This document shows positions 53,547-63,760 of a DNA stretch of 64,000 nt, piece after piece; the first letter of the stretch is position 1, and the number at the start of each line of letters is the position of its first letter. The DNA comes from Flectonema sp. DT1601 (Eukaryota; Euglenozoa; Diplonemea; Diplonemida; Diplonemidae). The stretch covers positions 248,001 to 312,000 of the forward strand of contig OZ025842.1 of assembly GCA_964019425.1 (NCBI GenBank). The letters run 5' to 3'. Position numbers and translations under genes: made by a program. The notes beneath the pieces were generated by a model, which did no database searches, was not told the DNA's origin, and was given only the letters and a program-made list of their open reading frames with translations.

Positions 53547-54384
53547 GACTTATTAGAATCGAATAGGAGTCACAATAAGTCTAATAGTAAAGGGTTATCA
53601 AATAATAAAAGTGCAAGTCGATATCACATTGGTACAAACCACAGATAATATCCGAAGGGGGAAAAAATGAGGAACAAAACTCGAAGAACTTTAATTCGGA
53701 GTTGGAAATTCAAAAAAGAATTTTTAAACGGATTTAAGCGACAAGAAAGAAGTCGCAAAGCTGAAGTTTTTTAGTACCGTTGGACTACTCTAGAACTACG
53801 TTTGGTACTGAATTGTAAATTAATAAAAACGCTCACTTACTTTTTATTATCGTACTCACCATTCATTTGTGAAACAAATAGCGGAATGACCAGGTACATT
53901 ACACTCTGAGACTTTGGAACAGAGTAGAGTTTCTACGGTGATTTAAAGGATAAGTGAACAGATCAGCCTGTCTTCATTGATTGAAATAATTCGCCTACTG
54001 AAACGCGAACGATGAGATGAGAGCAGAGGGGAGAAAAGAAACCCACTAACCACTATCCATTATGAAAATATTGAAGTAGGAGGTGCAGCAGAACAGAAAA
54101 CTCCACTCAACAATTCAATGAAGCGAAAACAACTCTCCAATCGTAACAACAATAAACGAGTTTTAATAACAAAAAGCTTCATAACTAGGAAAGAAATAAA
54201 TTCGTATTATTTTTGTTTGCGGATATGTACAAGTTGTGCTTTTTTTTGGACTTTTCGAAATGAGGTTCGCCTTAGCCAAAGCAACAACAATAGACAAAAA
54301 TTAAATTATTTTTCTATTGCATTAGTGTAGAACAGAACACGTTGGTATTTCCACCACATCTTTCTCTGGAATTCAACTGTCACA
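51774..54384. other. Intergenic with a family E copy
   Basis: A 2.6-kb gap. Contains a diverged E repeat (53168-53345) and an A run of about 31 bases (53513-53543). The minus frames at 52145-52342 and 52798-53070 lack domains and splice context. No gene supported. Confidence 0.5.
53168..53345 (+). repeat. Family E repeat, copy 4 (diverged)
   Basis: Shares GGAAGCTCA, CAACCGTGAGACTCTCA, GAGACG and CAGCAAGCAGGCAG with copy 1, in the same order. The 5' part is only weakly similar. Confidence 0.5.
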
Positions 54385-54849
54385 TCAGAGCCTTTCATAA
54401 ACAGGATCGAAATGTTTAATACTCTTCTGACTAAAGGAAAGATTAATCGGTGGACTTGTGCAGGGACTTGGTGGGCTCGCACTTAATGTCAATCTGAGAA
54501 CTCTCGACCGACTAGACGTTGAGCGTGCCAGAGAGTGGACAACAGGTTCCTGAGTTGGTGTTTGTTCAACTGCTCCCCTTCCTCGACTAGACATCGACAG
54601 AGTAGGAGAAAAGTCTGGGGAGGGCAGAAGGGGGTCTTGAGACGTTGAGATCAAGGGTTCTCCAGGAATTCCCAAAGACAGATTTAACTGCTCAGCTGCT
54701 GTCGCATCCAACACTAAACTCGTTTCTCCCGATGAACTACCAACTGTTCTATTCTTCTTCCCTACACACAAATACCACGTCAGCAGTAGCATTCCGCACA
54801 ACCCCGTTGCTACTGAAACAGAGACGATCGCAATACGAAGAGGGTCCAT
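54385..54849 (-). CDS. Small single-pass membrane protein, function unknown
   Basis: A 154-residue protein. One hydrophobic segment at about 6-29 (IAIVSVSVATGLCGMLLLTW) begins almost at the N-terminus and is followed by GKKNR, so it reads as a signal anchor with the rest in the cytosol. The tail is rich in Ser, Pro and Thr with SSRSR and SPPSP words, typical of phosphorylated disordered tails. No domain is recognised. Two acceptors are possible: ATTCAATAG (14-base leader) and CCGTCAG directly before the ATG. The upstream gap of 6.6 kb contains the young transposon. Confidence 0.62.
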   Translation of the reverse strand: MDPLRIAIVSVSVATGLCGMLLLTWYLCVGKKNRTVGSSSGETSLVLDATAAEQLNLSLGIPGEPLISTSQDPLLPSPDFSPTLSMSSRGRGAVEQTPTQEPVVHSLARSTSSRSRVLRLTLSASPPSPCTSPPINLSFSQKSIKHFDPVYERL

Positions 54850-54865
54850 ACTGACGGTATTGACT

Positions 54866-57459
54866 ATTGAATAAAAATAATCTTTTTTTAAAAAAATGAA
54901 AATCTGATAAGTATATTCATCACCTTCTCTTTAAGCAGCCTACCTTTTCATTTATACTGTTGAACCTTTTATGTAATGTAAATAAGGGTAACCTTCAAAC
55001 GGTGAAATGGAGGGAAATTGATTTTTGGGCAGCTCACACCAAGTGTCATCACTATTTTACTTATCTAACGTATTGGAACACACCTTACCACAAATTTTAC
55101 TAATTAATTTTCTTGTTTTTTTTTTTTTTTTTTATTTGAAAGCATTCATATATCGGGTTCAAATAGCACCGACTGATGGGGAAGTTGATCATCAGAAAGA
55201 CTACTGTTTTTTTTTAATTAGAGAAAATATGCTAATCCACTTACTCTCCTACTCTAAAGTAAATACCGACATTTAATAATTACAACTATTACATCGATAT
55301 CTATCTGTCTATTGTTCTTTTTTTTTGTGGTAATAATCACTACAGTTAACAATCTGTAAGTGGAAGACCACATGTGAGGGGAAACACAATGCAAGTTTTT
55401 TTTTTTTTTAAAATGTCATTGATATTAGTCGTCCATCAACTTAACGTAGGCAGGGATATTTATTTATGAAGCCTAGGAAGCCAAAAGTCAGGAAAAGCTC
55501 AACAGGGTTCCAGCCAACCGTGAGACTCTCACGGACGATAAGAGACGTAGAATAACCTGGAACAAATGACTACCTGAATACTGCTATTACTGATTTTCTT
55601 GGTTGTTTTTTATGATTCTGTTATCCAACAAGTCACAACCGAGAAAAAGGGAAAAAAAAATAAAAAGAAAAAAAAACTAAAATAATATAATAATAATAAG
55701 CCAGAAAAACGAATAATAAAAAAATAAAAAATAAAAAGAAAATGCTTGTGCACCGATTTTTTACATCTCCCCAAGAATAAAAATAGAATCAGAAGTTTAA
55801 TAAGCATTCCTGCGATAGGAAAGTGGCAGCACTATTGGCGAAGAAATCTGACACAGAAATATAAATCAAAACATTTACAGTCTGTAGAATCTCCTGCATT
55901 CAGATATCACGAACCTGGCTCGTTAAAAAAAAGAAAAAAAAAAGTATTTTGTACAAACCTTTCTTTCATTTAAAAAAATAAAATAAGCCGCGATATTGCA
56001 ATAGAGACGGCAAGAGGGGAGAAAACAGTTTAACAATTTCTTTTCCTTCTTCTTCTTCTTCTTTTTTTTTTTTTTTTTTTGTCGTATTATATCAATAACG
56101 TTTTGATAAAAATAATATAACACAACCAACAAGGAATATGTCATAATAAATAAACATCACGTCAGGGGAGGGAAGGAACGGTGCCAAGACCGGAAGTAAC
56201 ACAAAATCAACGTGACAAAAAACATGAGCAAGAGACGTCGATAGTCTGATGTTGAAAATCTTCGTGCCATCACTTTATCAAAGGTTTGTTAAAATCTGTA
56301 AACCTTGTCTCTGCCAATCATTTAGATGTCGAAATAGTTATTTAATCAACGTTGCTGAACAGTGTGAGTACTCTAACGGTGACTCGCAGCAACAAAAGGA
56401 TCCAATCCGTGGATGTGAGACGTTGTTAACACTTATACAAGAATTGGGATTTTTTTTTTTTTTTTTTGCTGTCTGTAGGTACGAGGTACTAAAATAAAAA
56501 ATAAAATAAATTAAATTTAAAAATAAAAAACAGGATCAATGCCAGTAGTATTCGGTAACTACTGGGTCGTTCCAGTCAGTAAAATAAAGTCCAGTGATTG
56601 AACACACAATCATATATAAATAAAATAAGCTACTCCCCCGCACTATAAAGAGATGATGCGCCTATGAGTAGCGTACAACTATTTTTTTTTTTACATCTGT
56701 TAAGGATACAGAAACTTAGTCTATCCTAAGTGCTCATTATCAGGGGGGAGATTAAATTGCAAAATAACATAACGTAGAAGTCCAGAGTCATCGGGTGGGT
56801 TATTGGATACGGAAATCAAAAGATGGAACATTAAAAAAAAAAAAAAAATTAAAAAATGCCGTAGGAGACAAAACATAGAAACGGAAGTAAAAGGAAATGT
56901 GATAAAAAAACAGTCTTTGTTCGTTAGTAATATTTTTTAGCTAAGCATCAAAGAGTGAAATCGCCAACTAACAAAGGCCAACAATTAATTTTTTTTTTTT
57001 TTTTTTTTTTCATAATTTCCTACTGCACTGGCATGCACATAGCAGGTAGAATCGTCACCGCTGAAGAAAAATAAATTCATGTAGAAATAACATTTCCTGT
57101 TTTTTCTTATTTTTTTTCTTTTCTGAGAAAAATCCCTTCCAACCGCAGTACCAGTCGGAAGTACAGACGAAAATGCAGCAGTCTACTTCAATAAACTGAT
57201 GTTGCTTTTGTAAAAATAAAAGCCTCTTTCTGCATAATATTAGTCACTTTTCTATTATTCCTAGGGGCTGACTCTCAGAACAAGTAAGCATCTGAATGAA
57301 AGCTGGGTAAGGAGGACCGTCGCACCCATGCGGCTCGTTTAGGGCTCGGGGGAAACGATTCGTCCTTCCCTCCCCCAGAGAGATGATTATTGATTGAATG
57401 CTAAATCGCATTTTTTTTTTTTTTCTTTTTTTTTTTTTTTTCAAAACCAGCATAGCGAG

Positions 57460-57497
<38 letters not shown>

Positions 57498-58160
57498 TAA
57501 TTCTGTGAGGTTGGATCTTGTTGTGTGTGTTGAATAATGCAAATTTGAGAAAGAGGACAAAGTACGGCCGGAAAGTGTATCCAGATAGTGTATTTTAAAC
57601 CAACTTGATGTTGCTAAATGCCACGCAGATCAGACGATGCTGCTCAGCCAAAGCAGAAGCTGTAAGGACTCAAAGGATACTTTTTTTTTAAAAAAAAAAA
57701 GAATGGTAAGAGAAAGAAGGAAAAAAAAAAAAAAAAAAGAAAAGGATAAATAACAGATCCAGAAACTACCAAACGATCATTATGTCACAACCAGCCCGTA
57801 AGAAGTTGCTGCAAAAAAAAAAAAGCCTTTAGTTTTGTGTGCCTGACTCATAGTCAAGAGCTTGTTGAATTTTTTTATTGAATTAAAATCCTTTTTGAGG
57901 TTTTTGTTTGATACTCACAGTGAGTTAGTATAGTTAAATAATATTTAACAATCATCCTAAAAGCTCAACAGAAAAGGGAAAACAAAAAAAAAAACAAAAA
58001 AAAACAGAACCAACAACAACAATAATGTCAAGCCAGACAACTAAAATGCCCCATCCATATCCTTGAGCAAATTCAAGTGAAAGGTTCCAACTTTTTGTAG
58101 GAGCCTAAAGAAAATATCCAAGGAGCACAATAGATTATTTGAATTTGTGTGTCAGCAAGC
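54866..58160. other. Intergenic with E and K repeats
   Basis: No gene supported. Holds a family E copy (55457-55577), a short family K word (56379-56420) and many A/T runs (for example 57463-57494). Frames such as 55025-55276 and 56249-56497 on the plus strand have neither domain nor context support. Confidence 0.5.
55457..55577 (+). repeat. Family E repeat, copy 3
   Basis: TTTATTTATGAAGCCTAGG, CAGGAAAAGCTCA and the perfect hairpin with 7-bp arms CCGTGAG and CTCACGG around ACT. Missing the ATCGCTACC block of copies 1 and 2. Confidence 0.7.
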
Positions 58161-58164
58161 CCAG

Positions 58165-58359
58165 GATTGATGAATAAAGGAGGTCTGAGTAACCCGACGA
58201 GAGGACCCAACCACAGAGTGTTTTTATTGCTTTGGTTGACTGGGTCAATCCCCAGCTGTCCACCTTGCCTTGAGACGGGTATTGATAATTATTGTAAGGG
58301 GTGGATATGAGAGTAATATAAAAAAAAAAAAAAAAAACTTTTTTTTTTCTATTCCATAT
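58165..58359 (+). repeat. Family D repeat, copy 4, left half
   Basis: GGTCTGAGTAACCCG, GAGGACCCAACCACAGAGTG and CCACCTTGCC follow the order of the 6110 copy. The central hairpin has different bases but still pairs (CTGGG with CCCAG). The repeat is interrupted at about 58355 by the TIR transposon and resumes at about 60140. Confidence 0.6.
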
Positions 58360-59437
58360 GAGGACATGTCAAAAGTCTGGTACCGTTTTGGTCAACGGTA
58401 AACTGTGGGCATGTACAACTCAATCGAGACCCAACCCGGTCTGAAACATGCCCCAAAAAATTCAATTCCGGGTGTGGGATCTCACTTTACTCGTAATACT
58501 TGTAAAAAAAAAAAAAATCCTGCATTTTTTGCTTGTAGCTTACAGAGAACTGGCTTGTGGCTACAGAGAAACCCAAATATTACATATGCAGCCTTGCCAA
58601 AAGTATCATCCCCCAAATCTATATTCTAATATTTCATTATAAAAATAAATGGAATTATCAGTAAAAATAATACTTTTACTGTGATAATTATTATTAGTTT
58701 TTAGCACCACGTTCTACACTTTTTGCACTTCCTTTGGACGTAGTCACATTCTGATCGAAAGCCCTGAGTAGAACCCTTGGAAGAGTTACCATCAGTTTTG
58801 AGTTGATTTGTATGCGTCAAAAAAAAGTCAATTTGTCGAGTCTCATTGTGCAACTTGAAATGCATAGTTATACCCAAACTGTACTTCTCCTGCTGCTAAT
58901 AATGTGATGATGACTCTTGTGGTAAGGAGTCTTCTCCTTAGGTACCTGTGGCAAGGTACTGAAGGAGAAGACTCCTTATAATCAAGTTTTATAATTAAAT
59001 CATCTCCGTATCAGAAGTGTTTTCTGAATAGACTGCATTCTGTCTCATAAACTCTTCTACATGATAATGAACCTCAACAAGTCTGTTGTATCATTATAAT
59101 GAGATAGCAGCTGGTCGTACACCAGCTGCTATGACTGGTAAGCCACCCTTACTGGACACTATTGTCAGCTCACTGGTATGTGCAGCATTCTAAACGGTTA
59201 ATGAACAGTTACTGAGTAACCATTCTGTCATTCAACACTTGCTAAGTAGTTTTGACAGTTTCTTTCTAATTGTCTGTCCACACGGCAGTTGGAGCAGACA
59301 TCAGTTCACAGCGCAAGGTGATGATATTCATTCCCACGCATACGATGGTATGTAGATTCTGATATCAGATTTCGAATACTGCTGACTTTATAGATAGATT
59401 TAAATGTCCCCCAAGGACACCCTGCAACGTAACAGTC

Positions 59438-59707
59438 TCACCTCGTTGACTTTTTGATACCATTGAAGTCGGACGAGGCTGCCTTGAGCTCGTTCTCACT
59501 TGACTGCACAACTTCAGGAAGATCTTCATTGGTTCTTATACTTATGGGCACGTGGATTCTAACATCCCAGGCCTTTCTGCCTATTTTTAGCCCAGCTTCT
59601 TCTAGAAAGCTTAACTTCCATCCTATTCTTCTAGACACTTCTCGCCTGTCACCCGTTTCCATGCTCACAATTGTTTCATTTACTACTGAAAGGACAATTG
59701 ACACCAT
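59438..59707 (-). CDS. Possible transposon-borne frame, 89 codons
   Basis: Reads MVSIVLSVVNETIVSMETG and then RREVSRRIGWKLSFLEEAG, with a reasonable amino-acid mix. It overlaps the end of the 77-codon frame in another phase, so the two could be exons, frameshifted parts of one gene, or chance. No family recognised. Confidence 0.25.
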   Translation of the reverse strand: MVSIVLSVVNETIVSMETGDRREVSRRIGWKLSFLEEAGLKIGRKAWDVRIHVPISIRTNEDLPEVVQSSENELKAASSDFNGIKKSTR

Positions 59708-59909
59708 TCCACAGCACTGCTATTCCCACAACCCTCAGGGGCATAGCAGTAACATCACCACCCCCAGAAAGGCATTCTAGCAGTTTTGCACGTTTACCTT
59801 CCAAGGTTTTTGAACTCCCATTGAACTTTTTCCTGTCACTCCACTTCGGAGGGTCTCGCATCTTGTCAATCAGTAATTGCAGTTGCTCAATTATTGCTTT
59901 TGTGGTCAT
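59676..59909 (-). CDS. Possible transposon-borne frame, 77 codons
   Basis: Starts MTTKAIIEQLQLLIDKMRD just inside the right arm. A weak acceptor (GCTGTTACAG) lies about 28 bases upstream, as for host genes. The first 45 residues look like a coiled or helical segment. No match recognised, and the frame may not be expressed. Confidence 0.3.
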   Translation of the reverse strand: MTTKAIIEQLQLLIDKMRDPPKWSDRKKFNGSSKTLEGKRAKLLECLSGGGDVTAMPLRVVGIAVLWNGVNCPFSSK

Positions 59910-60139
59910 ATTTTGCTTTTGTTATGCTTGGGGCTCTCTGTAACAGCTTTGTTACCGGCTACAAGCAAAAAATGCAGGATTTTTTTTTTTTTTTACAAGT
60001 ATTACGAGTAAAGTGAGATCCCACACCCGGAATTGAATTTTTTGGGGCATGTTTCAGACCGGGTTGGGTCTCGATTGAGTTGTACATGCCCGCAGTTTAC
60101 CGTTGACCAAAACGGTACCAGACTTTTGACATCCACTCA

Positions 60140-60260
60140 TATATAAAACCTTTCTTAATGAAATAATCACAAAGTGTAAAACCGCCATACCCACGAAAGA
60201 GAAAAAAAATGAACCCCGTAAACATGACCTGATTCATCTAATTGTCCCATAGCAATCATA
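60140..60260 (+). repeat. Family D repeat, copy 4, right half
   Basis: CCATACCCACGAAAG and CTAATTGTCCCATAG continue the order seen after ATAACCACGAAAG in the 6110 copy, which shows that the transposon split an existing D repeat. Confidence 0.5.
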
Positions 60261-60400
60261 TCGCAAGGAGCTTACCGAAGGCTTTAAAAAAAAAAAAAAA
60301 GAACCAGACGAATAAAATACCAATCTGTACGAATCAAAGGGAAGCTCAAATGAGACAGTTTTAGCTGTAACACATAATAATGGTTCTTCTATATTTAGAG

Positions 60401-60431
<31 letters not shown>

Positions 60432-61484
60432 GAAAAAAAAAAAAAAAAATGCCAGTAAATACAACAACATAAACACGGCAGGGTAAGAAGAACCGGTGTC
60501 TAATTGATGGTATTGATAGCACGAAAGGAATAATGAAAAAAAGAACGTTATAGATACTTGAGCATGGAACTACAGACAGTCACCATTGTGTTGTCCAAGA
60601 ACACAATCGGAAGAGTCATCTAGTTTACACATGCACATCATGCTCTCATGTTGCGGTTAAAATAAAAGTGCAATTTAACTCTCGTTTTCTTTTTTTCCAC
60701 AATTAATTTATTTAAATTAAATTTTTTTTTTTTTTTTTCTTCTTGTTTTATGAAACATGAGCAAAATGATAAATCTTCGTGATATTGCCTGAGTACAAAT
60801 AACAAAAAAAAAAAAAAAAAAAAAGGGAAAAACAAAACAACAAAGAAAAAGACAACACAGTCCACAATTTTTCGTATTGGAAGCTCTTGGCTTTCTTGTA
60901 ACCCGTACTGTGCTTAAGCAGAAATAAGAAAAGAAAGTGCAGTAAGGGAAAAAATAACTATTTCATGAGAGAAAAAAAATCACGTTGTCTTAAAAGTCAA
61001 CATAGCTGCTCCTTGAATTTATTATGTTTAGGTTATTCCAACAAAAAAAAGAGGAAAAAAAATAGTAAAATTAAATTTTTTTTTTTTTTTTTTTTTTTTC
61101 CCCCTTTAAACGTTAGCCTTGAAGGGGTAAATTTAGGAAAAAAAATGGGTTAAGGTGTTTTTTTTTTTTTTTTCTTTTCAGAAGTTCCAATTGCTTGCAC
61201 TAAAATCGAAACACTCAGACACCGCGAGCTGCAAAGAGAATTCGGAGAGAGTCAAGCCACACAATACCGTACGTTATCTCATAAAAAGCTTGTTTACATT
61301 TCAAACAGAGGAAGGCCACTCCCCACAGTGTATTGAATACAAGGTAATTCCTTCACGTAACTAAGAAGTTGAACCAAACTAACGAAAACAGATAAATAAC
61401 TGAACTGTAGCAGAAACATGCAAGATTGAAATAGAAAGGAGGATAATTACTTTTTTTTTTTATTTTTATTGTTTGTCAAAAATA
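60261..61484. other. Intergenic
   Basis: A/T runs and low-complexity frames only; no gene or recognised repeat. This is the 3' flank of the CaaX-box gene. Confidence 0.5.
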
Positions 61485-62201
61485 TTAAAGAATATTGCAA
61501 AGACAACAATCGCGAGTTTCATATTTTGTGGTGGTTGTTACAGTTTTTTGTTGTGCTGTTCGCGGACCTTGAGCTGGAGCTCGGAAGTCATCAAATGGAT
61601 TTGAGATATTAACTACCGCGAAATCAGGTTCTCGGTGTTGAACCCAAGGTAAGGCTGACATGAACCTCTTTACCATGGAATCACGTTCTGGATCTGTTTG
61701 GCATCCAACTTCTACAGACGCGGACTCACCTATAGTTTGAATTCCTAAAGGAAGATTACTATAGTTTTGATGATTACTATCTTGTTCATGATCACCATCA
61801 AGGGAACCTTTACTTGTTAAGTCTTCTTCTCTAGCGTACAGAAATTCAGGAAACCCAGTTTCATCTTCATTTACCACAACTGTGTCATCACAGCTTTGAG
61901 TTTGTGTTCCAGCAGATGCAGTGTTGACAGTATTAGCGTCAGTGTTCGTATTAGCAGTATGCGTGTTAGCGGTGTTCTCTCCTTCATCTGGTTCGTCTTC
62001 AGCATCAGGATGACCATCATAATTTGAGGACTGTTCTGATACTTCAGACTTCCCTGTGGTCGCAAATGGACCATTCGGATCCTTATCATCTTCCGGTTCC
62101 AATTCATCAAACGCCTCAGTTATTTCCTGCTCGTCAGTCTCAGTAGACACATCGTCCCTCGTCATTGAGGGTTGTAGTGGAGGGGTGCCGATGCTCGACA
62201 T
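61485..62201 (-). CDS. Acidic, probably prenylated protein with C-terminal CaaX box
   Basis: A 238-residue, strongly acidic protein. Residues 1-80 are rich in Asp, Glu and Thr. Residues 82-97 form an Asn/Thr repeat (NTHTANTNTDANTVNT). The last quarter is more ordered (SMVKRFMSALPWVQHREPDF ... NISNPFDDFRAP). The protein ends CCLCNIL: CNIL fits a CaaX box, and Leu in the last position favours geranylgeranylation. The two Cys just before it could be palmitoylated. It is therefore likely attached to the inner face of a membrane. It is not a small GTPase, because no G-box motifs are present. The acceptor TACTTTCTACAG ends at 62229 and leaves a 27-base leader. No family recognised. Confidence 0.75.
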   Translation of the reverse strand: MSSIGTPPLQPSMTRDDVSTETDEQEITEAFDELEPEDDKDPNGPFATTGKSEVSEQSSNYDGHPDAEDEPDEGENTANTHTANTNTDANTVNTASAGTQTQSCDDTVVVNEDETGFPEFLYAREEDLTSKGSLDGDHEQDSNHQNYSNLPLGIQTIGESASVEVGCQTDPERDSMVKRFMSALPWVQHREPDFAVVNISNPFDDFRAPAQGPRTAQQKTVTTTTKYETRDCCLCNIL

Positions 62202-62516
62202 CCTACCGACTTACCCCCAACAAAACACCTGTAGAAAGTAATAATATTGGTTGCGTTACTAACAATTTCATATAAAGAAATATATCAAATCAGAGTGACT
62301 CCAAGACCACAGTAATCACATCTACCTGTTGTTCTTATTGAGAATAAAGAAATAAGTGCCCTCTTTAAAAATAAATATTTCAACTCGCGCCATCGGATAG
62401 TTGTTAGGGCGAAGTCCCGTAAATTGCAGTTGAGACAATAATTTTGTAAGTAAAATGACAGCTTTAAAGTAGCTGAATTAATAAAAATTGTTAAATAAGA
62501 GTCTTTCCACTATAAG

Positions 62517-63368
62517 TCAGGTCTCTTCATTTATAATGTTCACGTGATAAGCCTCAAAGTGATGGTTTAGTTGTTGACAGCTGTGGATGCTGTGGACTCC
62601 ACCACAGCCACCGAAGACAGTATTTTTTCGGAGGAAGAATATGCGACCAACACGGGAATGAACCAGAGCCATAGCACACATCACACAAGGTTCTTCAGTA
62701 GTAAAGATATCATAGTTAGTAAACAGGTATTGGTCAGATGATGTTCTCTTGGCGTTTAGATCACTTTCTCTATCGTATTTTGCAACCTGTTGTATTAATC
62801 TAGTTAGGCAATGATCAAGAGGGTCTGTAGTAGAATCATTATGAGACTTTGTGTAACTACCTCCCCAACCACCTTGAGCTTCCGAAATTATCTTTCCATT
62901 CGGCGTTACAACAATAGCAACGTTGCCTTCTTTGTTATTTACTAGCGTGCTGTATTTCTTAATGTGGTTGACATCATTTGTTGTCATGTTTTCTGGAAGG
63001 TGTGGAGATGGTGGTGGCGATGGTTTTCCAAGCGGCCAATATGTCCCCCATTGCTTCCAATTCCGACTGTCTGTGGGAAAAGTTGAGGGAACCTTGATCT
63101 CTCTAACGTTTTGAATGTTATAGTCATCAGCACCCTCTTGGGTTGTATTATAAATTATTGTCAGCTTCCCGGATTCTGGATTCCTCGAAACCCGTCTCAA
63201 AAACGCCAACTCACTCATTTTTTTTTCCTTGCAAAGTTTTTTCATTATTGTATTGGCTTCCTTATCCTCAATCTCTCCCACCCATACGGATGTTAGTTTC
63301 AATTCCTCTTTTTCCTCAATTAAAGTTAAACATTTTCTGAAAGTATCTGTTTCCGAAATAGCAGACAT
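62517..63368 (-). CDS. tRNA-specific adenosine deaminase subunit ADAT3/Tad3-like
   Basis: A 283-residue protein, usual for Tad3. The C-terminal deaminase domain (about 145-283) keeps the zinc ligands H186 (in DPLDHCLTRLI, matching the PLLHAVM segment of human ADAT3) and C228/C231 in EEPCVMCAMALVHSRVGRI. The catalytic Glu of active deaminases is replaced by Leu at the H-x-E position, as expected for ADAT3, which is the non-catalytic partner of ADAT2. The end, VHSIHSCQQLNHHFEAYHV, is typical of the family. The N-terminal 130 residues correspond to the tRNA-binding domain. The heterodimer makes inosine at wobble position 34. The acceptor CAACTTTCAG ends at 63385, 16 bases before the ATG. ADAT2 is not in the window. 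Confidence 0.88.
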   Translation of the reverse strand: MSAISETDTFRKCLTLIEEKEELKLTSVWVGEIEDKEANTIMKKLCKEKKMSELAFLRRVSRNPESGKLTIIYNTTQEGADDYNIQNVREIKVPSTFPTDSRNWKQWGTYWPLGKPSPPPSPHLPENMTTNDVNHIKKYSTLVNNKEGNVAIVVTPNGKIISEAQGGWGGSYTKSHNDSTTDPLDHCLTRLIQQVAKYDRESDLNAKRTSSDQYLFTNYDIFTTEEPCVMCAMALVHSRVGRIFFLRKNTVFGGCGGVHSIHSCQQLNHHFEAYHVNIINEET

Positions 63369-63386
63369 TTCTCCTTAATGATATCT

Positions 63387-63760
63387 GAAAGTTGAATTAA
63401 AATAAAAAAAAAAGAAACATCAGCAAACGTCTCTCATTTATTTTTTTTTTTTCAAAGGCACTCTTTGCCATCTCCCCGAGCCATTACCTGATTTTTTTTC
63501 TGGGAAAAAAAAAAAAAAAAAATGAATAAAATATGGACACACGATACCCACTGTGATTGTTTTCCAAAAAAAAATGAAATTGGGGAAATATATGCTGTTT
63601 TGATTTTTTTTCTGTTTTTTTTTTTTTTTCAGAATTTCTCAGTTTTAAAAATAATGCCGTATAAACAAAATAAATGCCAGTGTAAATGGAAGAAGAAAAA
63701 AAAATTAAAAAAAAAAGGAAATCAAAAAAGAAGCAACCCAATACGGAAGTATTCAGGATT
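63387..63760. other. Intergenic
   Basis: About 370 bases. Holds A/T runs and the pyrimidine tract of the ADAT3-like gene. The frames running through it on both strands are homopolymer-driven. Confidence 0.5.

Larger units (their letters stand above)
58360..60138. mobile_element. Young DNA transposon with ~170-bp terminal inverted repeats
   Basis: The left arm (58368-58538) and right arm (59958-60131) are reverse complements with one substitution and a difference in A-run length. Both begin GTCAAAAGTCTGGTACCG and end TGCTTGTAGC. A possible 5-base target duplication, CATAT, flanks it. Near-identity of the arms implies recent insertion. The 1.4-kb interior has two striking perfect palindromes: arms of 17 bp (58923-58939 with 58962-58978) and of 12 bp (59104-59115 with 59121-59132). 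Two overlapping minus-strand frames of 77 and 89 codons lie inside. No DDE transposase is recognisable, so it is probably non-autonomous or carries captured sequence. Confidence 0.85.

Noticed and set aside
58405-58629. Plus-strand frame inside the transposon arm as its transposase
   Set aside because: It lies mostly in the inverted arm, has no catalytic motif and is interrupted by the A run.
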